Positions 25,561 to 34,311 of a DNA stretch of 64,000 bases are shown here, piece by piece. The DNA is from CALBZH01 sp964538515. Its GTDB lineage: Bacteria; Desulfobacterota; Syntrophobacteria; Syntrophobacterales; Syntrophobacteraceae. The stretch covers positions 12,298-76,297 of the forward strand of contig CAZIEW010000014.1 of NCBI GenBank assembly GCA_964538515.1, written 5' to 3'. Under the pieces are notes generated by a model. That model was given only the letters and a program-made list of their open reading frames with translations. It made no database searches and was not told where the DNA came from. A program made the position numbers and the translations under genes. Position 1 is the first letter of the stretch. Every line of letters starts with the position of its first letter.

Positions 25561-25953
25561 ATGGCCGAACAGCGTTTTTATGGAACAGGCAAGCGAAAAA
25601 CGGCCGTGGCTCGCGTTTGGCTGCAGCCCGGAACCGGAGTTGTGACGATCAACAAGCGTCCGATTGACGAGTATATCGACCGTCCCACCAGCAAGATGGT
25701 TGTCGCTCAGCCCCTGGTATTGACGGGGACCTTCGGCAAGCTGGATGTCACGGTGAATGTCTTCGGCGGTGGAGGATCCGGTCAGGCAGGCGCCATTCGG
25801 CACGGCATCTCCAGGGCGCTGCTCGAATTCAATCCTGAATTCCGTGAAGTGCTGAAGCGGGCTGGGTTTCTCACGCGGGATTCGCGTGTTAAGGAACGAA
25901 AGAAATACGGCAAAGCCAGCGCGCGCGCACGCTTCCAGTATTCAAAACGGTAA
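25561..25953 (+). CDS. rpsI: 30S ribosomal protein S9
   Basis: Small-subunit head protein whose C-terminal tail reaches the P-site tRNA. The 130 residues have the conserved start FYGTGKRKTAVARVWLQPG, GGGGSGQAGAIRHGISRAL in the middle and the basic end KARARFQYSKR-type tail (here SARARFQYSKR). GGAGAAGGATTAG precedes the ATG. Cotranscribed with rplM. A stem with a T tract follows before argC. Confidence 0.97.
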   Translation: MAEQRFYGTGKRKTAVARVWLQPGTGVVTINKRPIDEYIDRPTSKMVVAQPLVLTGTFGKLDVTVNVFGGGGSGQAGAIRHGISRALLEFNPEFREVLKRAGFLTRDSRVKERKKYGKASARARFQYSKR

Positions 25954-25987
25954 TTGCCGTTTGCCTTTAGATTTGAGCTTTGATGGA

Positions 25988-26024
25988 GGGGCACCGCGCC
26001 AACGGCGCAGTGCCCCGAATTTTT
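25988..26024 (+). terminator. Intrinsic terminator after rpsI
   Basis: GGGGCA pairs with TGCCCC, and an inner GCGCC/GGCGC stem extends it; GAATTTTT follows. It ends the L13-S9 operon 35 bases after the rpsI stop and lies directly before argC. Confidence 0.7.
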
Positions 26025-26039
26025 GTGTGAGGGACTGTA

Positions 26040-27077
26040 ATGGTGCGGGTATCAATCGCCGGGGCGTCCGGGTACACGGGATTCGAGCTGATTCGCCTGT
26101 TGAGTCGGCATCCCGGGGTGGAGATCAGAGTCATCACGTCGCGCGGCCAAAAGGGACAGCGCCTCGACAGTGTTTACCCGGCCTTTCGGAAGCACTGTGA
26201 GCTGGTCTTCGAAGAGCCGGACCCTGACCTGCTCGCGGATCGTGCGGATATCGTTTTCACGGCGCTGCCCCATCAGGCGGCCATGGACGTGGTGCCCGAG
26301 CTTCTGCGACGAGGCGTGCGCGTCATCGACTTGAGTGCTGACTATCGTTTTCGTGATGCGGAGACCTATGCTGCCTGGTATGAGCCCCACAAGACACCGG
26401 AGCTCCTGTCCGAGACGGTGTACGGACTTCCGGAGCTGCATCGTGAAGCCATTCGGACTGCGCGGCTGGTCGGCAATCCGGGCTGCTATCCCACGAGTGT
26501 CATTCTAGCGGCTGCCCCGTTGATCTCAAGCGGACTTGTCGATCCCCATAGCCTCATTGCCGACTCCAAGTCCGGCGTTACCGGCGCGGGGCGCGGTGCA
26601 GCGCTTGCGGTGCACTATTGTGAAGTGAACGAGGGATTCAAGGCATACAAGGTAGCGGAGCATCGGCATACTCCCGAGATTGAGCAGGAGCTCAGCAGGG
26701 TTGCGGGAGAGTCCTTGATCATCAGTTTCACGCCTCATCTTGTGCCGATGAGCCGAGGGATCCTAAGCACGCTTTACGGTTCTCTCAAGCCGGACGTGAC
26801 GGCCGAGATGGTCGACGATGCTTACGCTTCCTTTTATGCACAGGCCCGGTTCGTGCGTCTCTGCGGCTCAAAGGAGCTCCCGACGACTCTGCAGGTGCGC
26901 GGCAGCAACTACTGCGACCTGGGCTGGCGTGTGGACCCGAGAACCCGACGAGTGATCGTGGTCTCGGTTATCGACAATCTGACGCGCGGGGCTTCGGGAC
27001 AGGCCGTATGCAATATGAACCTGATGAGCGGTCTCCCTGAAGCGATGGGATTGGAAGATGCCCCCTGGCAGCCTTGA
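26040..27077 (+). CDS. argC: N-acetyl-gamma-glutamyl-phosphate reductase
   Basis: Third step of arginine biosynthesis: NADPH-dependent reduction of N-acetylglutamyl phosphate to the semialdehyde. The 345-residue product has the N-terminal Rossmann motif VSIAGASGYTGFELIRLL, the catalytic cysteine in RLVGNPGCYPTSVILA and the conserved HRHTPEIEQEL segment. DNLTRGASGQAVCNMNLM occurs at the end. Length and motifs are those of the type 1 family. It stands alone here among housekeeping genes; other arg genes are not in the window. Confidence 0.96.
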   Translation: MVRVSIAGASGYTGFELIRLLSRHPGVEIRVITSRGQKGQRLDSVYPAFRKHCELVFEEPDPDLLADRADIVFTALPHQAAMDVVPELLRRGVRVIDLSADYRFRDAETYAAWYEPHKTPELLSETVYGLPELHREAIRTARLVGNPGCYPTSVILAAAPLISSGLVDPHSLIADSKSGVTGAGRGAALAVHYCEVNEGFKAYKVAEHRHTPEIEQELSRVAGESLIISFTPHLVPMSRGILSTLYGSLKPDVTAEMVDDAYASFYAQARFVRLCGSKELPTTLQVRGSNYCDLGWRVDPRTRRVIVVSVIDNLTRGASGQAVCNMNLMSGLPEAMGLEDAPWQP

Positions 27078-27197
27078 CCGGACCATCTGCCCTGCTCGTT
27101 ATTCGGAAGCTGCGTTTCTTCCGGGGCGACGAGTGGGGCGAGATGCGCTCGTGCTCGGATGTGGCACCGCCTGAAGTGTGTTGAGCAGCCTGAGGCC

Positions 27198-28022
27198 ATG
27201 AATCAACAGCCTTTCATTCCGATCATGTTCGATCCGCAGCAGAAGCGAAATTTCAAGTTGGTGATCGAGTACGACGGAGCCAATTATCACGGGTGGCAGC
27301 GGCAGGCCGGGGTGTTGACCATACAGGAAGCTCTCGAACTGCGTCTTGAGGTCATGCTTGGGAGGGCCGTCCATGTGAGGGGGTCGGGCCGAACCGATGC
27401 CGGGGTTCATGCCAGAGGACAGGTCGTCAATTTCTATGCACGCACGCGGCTCCAGCCCGACCAAATCTTGCGAGGCTTAAACAGCCTTCTTCCGCCGGAC
27501 ATCGTCGTCTTGCAGGCAGAAGAGGTTCCGGATTCCTTCCATGCCCGTTATTCGGCGGTCAGCAAGGCGTATGAATATCGGATCCTGAACCGGGCCACGG
27601 CGTCGGCGCTGGAAAGGAACCGTGCCTGGCACATCCGACAGCCCTTGGATGTCAAAGCCATGGAGGCGGCGCTGGAGGGGCTTCTGGGTTGCCACGATTT
27701 CAGGTCCTTCATGGCTGCGGGCTCCTCGGTTCGCTCAACCGAACGGTGCATCTATCGGGCGGAGCTGGAGCATCCCGAGCCGGAAAACCTTGTTTTTCGG
27801 TTTGTTGCGAATGGTTTTCTGAGGCATATGGTCAGAAATTTGGTGGGAACGCTCGTCGAGGTGGGACGGGGCAAGCTCACGCCGGTTGGGCTTCTTGACA
27901 TATTGGCAAGCAGGGACCGACGGCGTGCGGGCATGACCGCGCCGGCCCATGGACTTTATCTGGATACTGTGAGCTATGGGGGGGACGGGGCGTCCCCGGT
28001 TGAGGAAAGGGGCGAGGAATGA
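27198..28022 (+). CDS. truA: tRNA pseudouridine(38-40) synthase TruA
   Basis: Isomerises uridines 38-40 in the anticodon stem-loop. The catalytic aspartate is in RGSGRTDAGVHARGQV. FKLVIEYDGANYHGWQRQ near the N-terminus and VANGFLRHMVRNLVGTLVEV near the C-terminus are diagnostic. The ATG used gives 274 residues; ATGs at 27159 and 27225 are also possible because the first residues are not conserved and no ribosome binding site decides. The stop overlaps the ATG of the aminotransferase gene (ATGA), which suggests translational coupling. Confidence 0.94.
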   Translation: MNQQPFIPIMFDPQQKRNFKLVIEYDGANYHGWQRQAGVLTIQEALELRLEVMLGRAVHVRGSGRTDAGVHARGQVVNFYARTRLQPDQILRGLNSLLPPDIVVLQAEEVPDSFHARYSAVSKAYEYRILNRATASALERNRAWHIRQPLDVKAMEAALEGLLGCHDFRSFMAAGSSVRSTERCIYRAELEHPEPENLVFRFVANGFLRHMVRNLVGTLVEVGRGKLTPVGLLDILASRDRRRAGMTAPAHGLYLDTVSYGGDGASPVEERGEE

Positions 28023-29215
28023 AGCTATCGGAAAGGGTTGCGCGGGTGAAGCCGTCGGCCACCTTGGCGATCAATGCCAAGGCCAAGGCGCTTAAGCAGC
28101 AAGGTGTCCATATCGTGAACTTCGGAGTAGGGGAGCCGGATTTCGATACGCCGAAGCATATTCAGGACGCCGCTATTCAGGCCATGCGGGAGGGACATAC
28201 ACGCTATACGGCGGTCGGCGGCATCGACGAGCTCAAAGACGCCATCCGGCATGCAACGAGCGAAGACTATGGGCTGAGCTATCATCGGGAAAACGTGCTG
28301 GTGTCTTGCGGCGGAAAGCACGCGCTCTACAATTTCTTCCAAGCCGTTTTGGATCCTGGGGACGAAGTCATCATTCCCGCTCCGTATTGGGTGTCCTATC
28401 CGGACATGGTGGAGCTGACCGGCGGGACGTCTGTGATCGTGCCGTGTCCCGAGGAGCACGACTTCAAGCTCCATCCGGACACCCTTGCTGCGGCCATTAC
28501 CCCGCGCACCCGGGTGCTCGTGCTGAACAGTCCCTCCAATCCCACGGGCGCTCACTACACCCGCGACGAGCTGGCGGCACTGGCCGAGGTGCTGGTGAAG
28601 CACCAGAACGTCATGATCCTGTCCGATGACATCTACTACCGGATCCTTTTCAAGGGGCGGGAGTGGGTGAACGTCTCGATGGTCGAAGAGCGACTTCTCC
28701 CGAGGACGTTCATCGCAAACGGGGTGAGCAAGACCTATTGTATGACCGGCTGGCGGATTGGATACCTCATCGGGGATGCGGCCGTCATCAAGGCGGCGAC
28801 CAAGATACAGAGCCAGTCGACCAGCAACCCGACGTCCATCGCCCAATATGCGGCCGTAGCGGCGTTGAAGGGCGATCAGGCCATCGTGGCCGAGATGGCG
28901 AAGGTGTTCGAAACGCGGTGCGACTATGTTTTGAGCCGCTTGGCTGCAATGCCTGGGGTGACGTGCCCTGCGCCCGACGGCGCATTCTATGTCTTCCCCA
29001 ACTTCAGTGCATACTATGGGAAGAAAGCTGGCGAAAAGACGATCATAGATTCTCTGAGCATGGCCGAGTACCTGATGGAAGGGGCTCATGTGGCCGTGGT
29101 ACCCGGCAGTGCTTTCGGCGAGGATCGCTGTGTGCGTTTTTCGTATGCACTCTCAGATGAAGACCTTGAAGAGGGATTCGATCGGGTGGCGAAGGCGCTT
29201 TCCGCGCTCCGTTAA
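28019..29215 (+). CDS. aspC: Pyridoxal-phosphate aminotransferase, aspartate/aromatic class I
   Basis: The 398-residue class I aminotransferase of the I-gamma subgroup (Thermus/Rhizobium AspAT type). Conserved parts are VNFGVGEPDFDTPKHIQ, SCGGKHALYNFFQAVLDPGD, LNSPSNPTGAHYTRDEL, the PLP lysine in NGVSKTYCMTGWRIGYL and the C-terminal arginine region CVRFSYALSDEDLEEG. In the family the main reaction is aspartate plus 2-oxoglutarate to oxaloacetate plus glutamate; some members also use aromatic amino acids or prephenate. Coupled to truA by a four-base overlap and followed by a strong terminator. Confidence 0.92.
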   Translation: MKLSERVARVKPSATLAINAKAKALKQQGVHIVNFGVGEPDFDTPKHIQDAAIQAMREGHTRYTAVGGIDELKDAIRHATSEDYGLSYHRENVLVSCGGKHALYNFFQAVLDPGDEVIIPAPYWVSYPDMVELTGGTSVIVPCPEEHDFKLHPDTLAAAITPRTRVLVLNSPSNPTGAHYTRDELAALAEVLVKHQNVMILSDDIYYRILFKGREWVNVSMVEERLLPRTFIANGVSKTYCMTGWRIGYLIGDAAVIKAATKIQSQSTSNPTSIAQYAAVAALKGDQAIVAEMAKVFETRCDYVLSRLAAMPGVTCPAPDGAFYVFPNFSAYYGKKAGEKTIIDSLSMAEYLMEGAHVAVVPGSAFGEDRCVRFSYALSDEDLEEGFDRVAKALSALR

Positions 29216-29277
29216 CAAGCACTCAGCAAGAAAGCTCCATTTTTAGAGTCGTCGCTCGCAATGGAGCGGCGAGCCAG

Positions 29278-29307
29278 GAGGCGGGCCTTCGTGCCCGCCT
29301 CTTTTTT
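29278..29307 (+). terminator. Intrinsic terminator after the aminotransferase gene
   Basis: GAGGCGGGC and GCCCGCCTC form a perfect nine-base-pair stem with a six-base loop, followed by six T. A weaker GCTCCAT/ATGGAGC hairpin lies just before it. Confidence 0.88.
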
Positions 29308-29458
29308 GTCCTTCCTCGGTGCGAAGATCTGCTTGTACGGAACGATGGCGGTCGGTAAACTCAGCAGCGACCTTATGGTTGCAGGTTGTCGCCAAAAGGG
29401 GAAGTCCCTCGGGGCTCGGCAATCGGACGCGCACGGTTCAGGACTTGAGGAGAGGACT

Positions 29459-31114
29459 ATGCTCGATAAGGTGGATCCCACCCGGACCAGAAGTTGGCGG
29501 GAGCTCCGCGCTCATTATCAAAGCGTGAAAGAGGCTCACATGAGGGAGCTGTTCGCCAGCGACCCCATGCGCAACGAGCGTTTTTCCTGCCGTTTTCAGG
29601 ACATCTTTCTGGACTATTCGAAGAACCGGATCACCTCTGAGACCATGACGCTTCTCGTCAATCTGGCCGAGGAAGTGGGGCTCAAACAGGCCATCGAGAG
29701 CATGTTCTCGGGCGACCGAATCAACGAGACAGAAGATCGGGCGGTGCTGCACGTGGCACTACGGAACCGCTCCGGGCACCCTATCCTCGTCGATGGCAGG
29801 GATGTCATGCCCGAGGTCAATGGCGTGCTGGAGAAAATGAAAGGGTTTTCGGAAAGGGTGAGGTCGGGGGAATGGAAAGGCTGGACGGGTCGGCCCATTG
29901 CGGACATCGTGAACATCGGGATTGGAGGATCCGACCTCGGACCGGTCATGGTCACCGAGTGTCTTAAGCCCTACGCCGCCGATCACGTGAAAGCTCATTT
30001 CGTTTCGAACGTTGACGGAACCCATATCGTCGAAACGCTGAAGCGTCTCGACCCCGAGACGACGCTGTTTATGATCGCCTCCAAGACCTTCACCACCCAG
30101 GAGACGATGACGAACGCTTTCACGGCAAGGGATTGGCTCCTGTCTCACTGCGGCGACCCCAAAGGCGTGGCGAAGCACTTCGTCGCCATCTCGACCAATG
30201 CCGAAAAGGTGGAGGCCTTCGGCATCGACCGCGAGAACATGTTCGGATTCTGGGACTGGGTGGGAGGGCGTTACTCGCTTTGGTCCGCCATCGGTCTTTC
30301 CATCGCCTGCAGCGTGGGGTTCGATCGCTTTTCGGAGCTCCTCGATGGGGCGCATGACATGGACCTCCACTTCCGGCATACGGAATTCTCCAAGAATATT
30401 CCGGTGATCCTTGCGCTCCTCGGCGTCTGGTATACGAATTTCTTCGAAGCCCGCACCGAAGTCATTTTGCCCTACGACCAGTACATGCACCGTTTCCCGG
30501 CCTACTTTCAGCAGGGCAACATGGAGAGCAACGGCAAGTCGGTGGATCGCTCAGGACAGAAAGTGAGTTACGGGACGGGGCCGGTCATTTGGGGCGAGCC
30601 CGGGACCAACGGCCAGCATGCGTTTTATCAGCTTATTCATCAGGGGACGCAGCTCGTTCCGGCTGACTTTTTGGCGCCCGCCGTGACCCACAATCCCATT
30701 GGCGAGCACCACGCCATTTTGCTCTCGAACTTTTTTGCCCAGACCGAGGCGCTGATGAATGGCAAAACCGCCGAGGAGGCCATCGCGGAGCTGCGCAAGG
30801 AAGGAAAGCCCCCGGAGGTGGTCGACCGCCTCTATCCTTACAAGATGTTCGATGGCAACAAACCCACGAATTCCATCCTGTTCAGGAAGCTCACGCCGCG
30901 AACCTTGGGCAGCCTCATCGCCATGTACGAGCACAAGATCTTCGTGCAGGGCGTCATCTGGAACATCTTCAGCTTTGACCAGTGGGGCGTGGAGCTGGGC
31001 AAGCAGCTGGCGAACAAGATTCTACCCGAGCTCAAAAACGACAAGCCGGTCACGTCACACGACGCATCGACCAATGGGCTCATCAACGCTTACAAGGCCT
31101 TCCGGGAGGCATAG
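29459..31114 (+). CDS. pgi: Glucose-6-phosphate isomerase
   Basis: Interconverts glucose 6-phosphate and fructose 6-phosphate in glycolysis and gluconeogenesis. From the ATG after GAGGAGAGGACT the product has 551 residues, the size of the E. coli/eukaryotic type. Conserved motifs are DIVNIGIGGSDLGPVMVTE, ASKTFTTQETMTNA, FWDWVGGRYSLWSAIGLSIA, GEPGTNGQHAFYQLIHQGT and FDQWGVELGKQLA with the catalytic Gln/Glu/Lys/His set in place. An upstream in-frame extension passes through the terminator and is not coding. It converges with the TauE/SafE gene. Confidence 0.97.
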   Translation: MLDKVDPTRTRSWRELRAHYQSVKEAHMRELFASDPMRNERFSCRFQDIFLDYSKNRITSETMTLLVNLAEEVGLKQAIESMFSGDRINETEDRAVLHVALRNRSGHPILVDGRDVMPEVNGVLEKMKGFSERVRSGEWKGWTGRPIADIVNIGIGGSDLGPVMVTECLKPYAADHVKAHFVSNVDGTHIVETLKRLDPETTLFMIASKTFTTQETMTNAFTARDWLLSHCGDPKGVAKHFVAISTNAEKVEAFGIDRENMFGFWDWVGGRYSLWSAIGLSIACSVGFDRFSELLDGAHDMDLHFRHTEFSKNIPVILALLGVWYTNFFEARTEVILPYDQYMHRFPAYFQQGNMESNGKSVDRSGQKVSYGTGPVIWGEPGTNGQHAFYQLIHQGTQLVPADFLAPAVTHNPIGEHHAILLSNFFAQTEALMNGKTAEEAIAELRKEGKPPEVVDRLYPYKMFDGNKPTNSILFRKLTPRTLGSLIAMYEHKIFVQGVIWNIFSFDQWGVELGKQLANKILPELKNDKPVTSHDASTNGLINAYKAFREA

Positions 31115-31127
31115 GACCGCGGGAGGC

Positions 31128-31892
31128 TCAACCCGGGTAGGAGCTATACACAAGATGGATGCCGATCAGTGTCAGGATGAAAATGAAGATTTCTTTGAGG
31201 AGTCGTTCATCGATCTGGGTGACGAGGCGTGCTCCCAGCTGACCCCCGATCATGACTCCCGGCATGGCCCAGAGGAGAATCGGCCAGTTGGGGCGGCTGG
31301 ATAAGGCGAGGTGCGAGAGAGCGCCCAGCAGGGAAAGCCCGAAGGTCACCATGATGCAGGTGGCAATGGCGGTGCTCATCCTCAAGTGCATCTTCTTGCG
31401 CATGATGGGGACCAGCCATTCTCCGATATTGATCGTCAACATTCCGCTTGCCAGGGCTGCCACCGCGGCGATCCAGGAATGCCGCAAGGCGGCCCTGGGA
31501 TCCACTCGCGACCGGCCTTCCTCGTCATATTTCTGGTTGGAAGAGACGAACAGCAGAGCCGTCGTCAACGACACGACCCCGATGATCAGCTCGACGTGCG
31601 ATAGGGTTAGGCGATGGGCGATGAAGGCGCCGAGAGTCACCCCTGGGACGGCGATGGCAAGAAGCAGCAGGGCCAGCCGGTTGTCGGTCCTTTTGTGACG
31701 GATGTTGGCAAACGTCCCCGAAGCGGTTCCCGTTGTCTGAATCAGAAGGGACGTCAAAATAGCCGTCCCGGGGTCCAGCTTGAGGCCGATCAGCAGAAAC
31801 GGCATCCAGAGAATCCCGCCTCCGAACCCAACCGTCATGACGACCGTGGCGATACAGATCCCCGCAGGAAAGGCTGACCAGGCAGGCAGCAT
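31128..31892 (-). CDS. TauE/SafE family membrane permease
   Basis: The 254-residue protein has about eight transmembrane helices in two repeats. The family glycine motif is present in VVMTVGFGGGILWMPFLLIG and again near SGMLTINIGEWLVPI. The family moves sulfite, sulfoacetate, sulfonates or other organic anions across the inner membrane, probably as exporter. The ATG lies one base after the stop of the HAMP gene (TGAaATG), so the two are coupled. A longer start at 31943 would overlap that gene. Substrate is not evident from the neighbours. Confidence 0.85.
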   Translation of the reverse strand: MLPAWSAFPAGICIATVVMTVGFGGGILWMPFLLIGLKLDPGTAILTSLLIQTTGTASGTFANIRHKRTDNRLALLLLAIAVPGVTLGAFIAHRLTLSHVELIIGVVSLTTALLFVSSNQKYDEEGRSRVDPRAALRHSWIAAVAALASGMLTINIGEWLVPIMRKKMHLRMSTAIATCIMVTFGLSLLGALSHLALSSRPNWPILLWAMPGVMIGGQLGARLVTQIDERLLKEIFIFILTLIGIHLVYSSYPG

Positions 31893-31893
31893 T

Positions 31894-32514
31894 TCAGGCT
31901 CGCTCGATGCCGTAAAGCTTGAACTCATGCAGGATCTGCTCAAGCACGTTGATCTTGGAGCTCAAAGCCCCCATTTCCCTGCGAACAGTCTCCACGGAAG
32001 GCACCCCGTCAATTTCCCCTTCAACGATTTCCTCCACACTGCCCATGAAACGTCTGCTGGAGTGACTCAGATCCTCCGAGAGCAGGATCAGCTCCTGCAG
32101 GTTGCTCGTCAGTTCGTTGACGGTGCTTCCAAGCTCTGACAATTCATTTTGAGCATGAATTTTGACGGTCCGGCTCAGGTCCCCCTGAGAAATCTTTTTC
32201 GCGACCTCGATCATGTGCTGGAGCGGCTCCGTGATGTTCTTGATGAACATCGAAAGGACGATTACGACCACGAAGAGGATGACCGCCACCATGAGGATGG
32301 CCTTGTTCCGAATGGACAGGAGCGGTCGAAACGCCTCATCGAATGGGATATTGTCGTGGCTGAGCTGTTGGAAGTTCTGGATCAGTTGGGTGCGCAGCTC
32401 CTGTTTGTGAACATCCAGGACGAATTCCGTGCCCACCAGGCAGGAGGCAAATCCGATGAGGAGAAAATACACGATCATGGTTCGCTGTAAGGTGCCTTGA
32501 TAACCGACTTTCAT
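31894..32514 (-). CDS. HAMP-domain membrane protein without an output domain
   Basis: The 206-residue protein has an N-terminal transmembrane helix (TMIVYFLLIGFASCLVG), a short periplasmic part of about 40 residues, a second helix (KAILMVAVILFVVVIVLSMF) and a HAMP domain (KNITEPLQHMIEVAKKISQG through VNELTSNLQELILL). A C-terminal helical stretch of about 60 residues completes it. There is no kinase, methyl-accepting, cyclase or GGDEF domain, so it would have to signal through a partner. The diadenylate-cyclase-like gene directly upstream in the same direction is the natural candidate; that link is inference. Confidence 0.75.
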   Translation of the reverse strand: MKVGYQGTLQRTMIVYFLLIGFASCLVGTEFVLDVHKQELRTQLIQNFQQLSHDNIPFDEAFRPLLSIRNKAILMVAVILFVVVIVLSMFIKNITEPLQHMIEVAKKISQGDLSRTVKIHAQNELSELGSTVNELTSNLQELILLSEDLSHSSRRFMGSVEEIVEGEIDGVPSVETVRREMGALSSKINVLEQILHEFKLYGIERA

Positions 32515-32593
32515 GGGTGTCCCCCGAAATCAGCCACGTGATATCCCGGATCGCCACATGCCGTAGCGGCCGGGACTTCCTTGCTGCGCGGTT

Positions 32594-34033
32594 TCACGAT
32601 TGCGCCAGCCACTCTTTCAACGTTGGCGGAGTCGTGATGCATTCCGAGAACGAATGCCACTCACAGACAGCCGTCAGCTCAACTCCTCCTTGCATGATGG
32701 ATACCGGACGGTCCGATGAGACGACCACGACGACGAGGTTGTCATGCATGGCCGTGAACCGAAGCGCAGAGTTGAACCTGGCTCCGCGTGCGCGGTCTTC
32801 CCCTGGGACCGCAAGACCGTCCAGAAGGCATGCAAACGCATGGAGCCGAAGATCCGATCCGATATGCAAAGCGCCGTCCACCCTGGACAGGGCCTTGGCA
32901 AGGCTGATCCCTTGCTCGTTCTGCAAATCGACGGGGGACACGAGCTGCTGTTCGGCAAACCTGCGCGGTTCGGCTCCGAGATCGAGCACGATGGAGCATC
33001 CGTGCCGTTGCTCGCAGGCGCTGTTGACGATTTCGGTGACGATCTTGAACAGAATGTGAGCGTTGGCCGAATCGAAATTGGGCTCGATGAGCGATTCTTC
33101 GAGAAGGACCAGATTGGGCTTTCTGTTGGAAGAATGAAAGCCGCCGTCAGAAAAGCTGCAGAGGGGCTTCCCTCCCAGCCGAAGAAACCCGTATCCCCCG
33201 CGGTACTCGGCGGCGATGTGGCACTCCGGTATCGGCCCGGTGGCTATCCCGATCACAGAAGTACCGTCTGAGACCAGGATTCGGTCGGAGCTTTCCACCG
33301 CCGTGATGAGCTTTCGTATGTGCTTAAACTTCCTGATGCTCGGTCTCTCAAACGTCGGGAACTGGATGAGGAATCGGATCTGAGGAAGAAGCCGAGGCTC
33401 CGTGAACGCCATGATGCCGCGTGGCCAAGAGCCCTCCTCGGGGGTCTTCGAAATCCCCAGTATGGCGTCCAAGACCGGATAAACCTCCAGCCTGACATCC
33501 CACCCGAACCGGATGTTGATCTCGTCGCGTAGATGATCGCGGACGGCATGGGTGGCATACTCCCGAAGGACGTACCGGGAGGTGCCGGTGAAGAAGGCGT
33601 CTTCGGTGGCGAAGTCGTTTGACAGCAGGCAGGCGGTATGCTCCAGCCATCGTTCGGTCGGGCCGGTCGAGCACATGTCCGGGTGATGCTCCGTGAACCA
33701 CATCTGATAAAAGATGGAGCGCGTTCTGCCCCCGAAAGAAATCAAGCCGGCGAGCTGCAGGTTCTTTTCGGGCTGGATGAGTCCGCAGAGTCGGGAATTC
33801 CCAAACTGGGGGCGGATCGTGCGCCACTTACCGGAATCGAGATAAAGCTCTTTGAGAATCGGCTCGTGGCCCCGGAGCAGTTCTTGGGGATCGTATACCC
33901 GCATCGGGTCGTTCGGGTGCTCGGCGTAGAGCACGGCGGCACGACTCGGCCCCGAGTAATGGCTCAGTCCGTTGCTCAATGCTTCGAGCACATGGTGGAT
34001 GCACAGGTTCTTCAGCGTCTGTCCGATGGTCAC
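32594..34033 (-). CDS. Diadenylate-cyclase (DisA_N/DAC) domain protein with variant active-site motif
   Basis: The 479-residue protein starts at a GTG preceded by GGAGG five bases upstream; longer starts are not needed. The last 130 residues match the DAC domain that makes cyclic di-AMP. SRVDGALHIGSD carries the conserved DGA at 386-388, and VVVVVSSDRPVSIMQGG is the closing strand pair. The ATP-binding RHR of DisA/CdaA (in GTRHR) is replaced by RFN at 419-421 (GARFNSALRF). The N-terminal 330 residues match no domain I can name and probably sense a signal; DAC proteins with uncharacterised N-terminal sensor domains are known from comparative genomics. Followed by a HAMP protein and a permease. 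Activity is uncertain. Confidence 0.75.
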   Translation of the reverse strand: MTIGQTLKNLCIHHVLEALSNGLSHYSGPSRAAVLYAEHPNDPMRVYDPQELLRGHEPILKELYLDSGKWRTIRPQFGNSRLCGLIQPEKNLQLAGLISFGGRTRSIFYQMWFTEHHPDMCSTGPTERWLEHTACLLSNDFATEDAFFTGTSRYVLREYATHAVRDHLRDEINIRFGWDVRLEVYPVLDAILGISKTPEEGSWPRGIMAFTEPRLLPQIRFLIQFPTFERPSIRKFKHIRKLITAVESSDRILVSDGTSVIGIATGPIPECHIAAEYRGGYGFLRLGGKPLCSFSDGGFHSSNRKPNLVLLEESLIEPNFDSANAHILFKIVTEIVNSACEQRHGCSIVLDLGAEPRRFAEQQLVSPVDLQNEQGISLAKALSRVDGALHIGSDLRLHAFACLLDGLAVPGEDRARGARFNSALRFTAMHDNLVVVVVSSDRPVSIMQGGVELTAVCEWHSFSECITTPPTLKEWLAQS

Positions 34034-34311
34034 TCCAACCTCCGTGTTTGCAGGGTTCCAATGGGCTGCGGCCACGATCGTACAATAATCGTGCTCGGGA
34101 TGCACTCGGGGATCGAGTCCCCGGCAGGGTGCTGATGGCTCACGCATGCAGATTCAGAGTGGCCGCCGAAGGGGCTCGGTATTACTATCTCCCATGGAAG
34201 GATGGAATGGGTGATGTGGTCCTTCGTGATGTTACGATCTCAGATCCAACCCGCACGAGGGTGCAGGCTCAAATTAGCGAGAAGCGCGTGCGGATCGAAA
34301 AGGGGAGCGCC

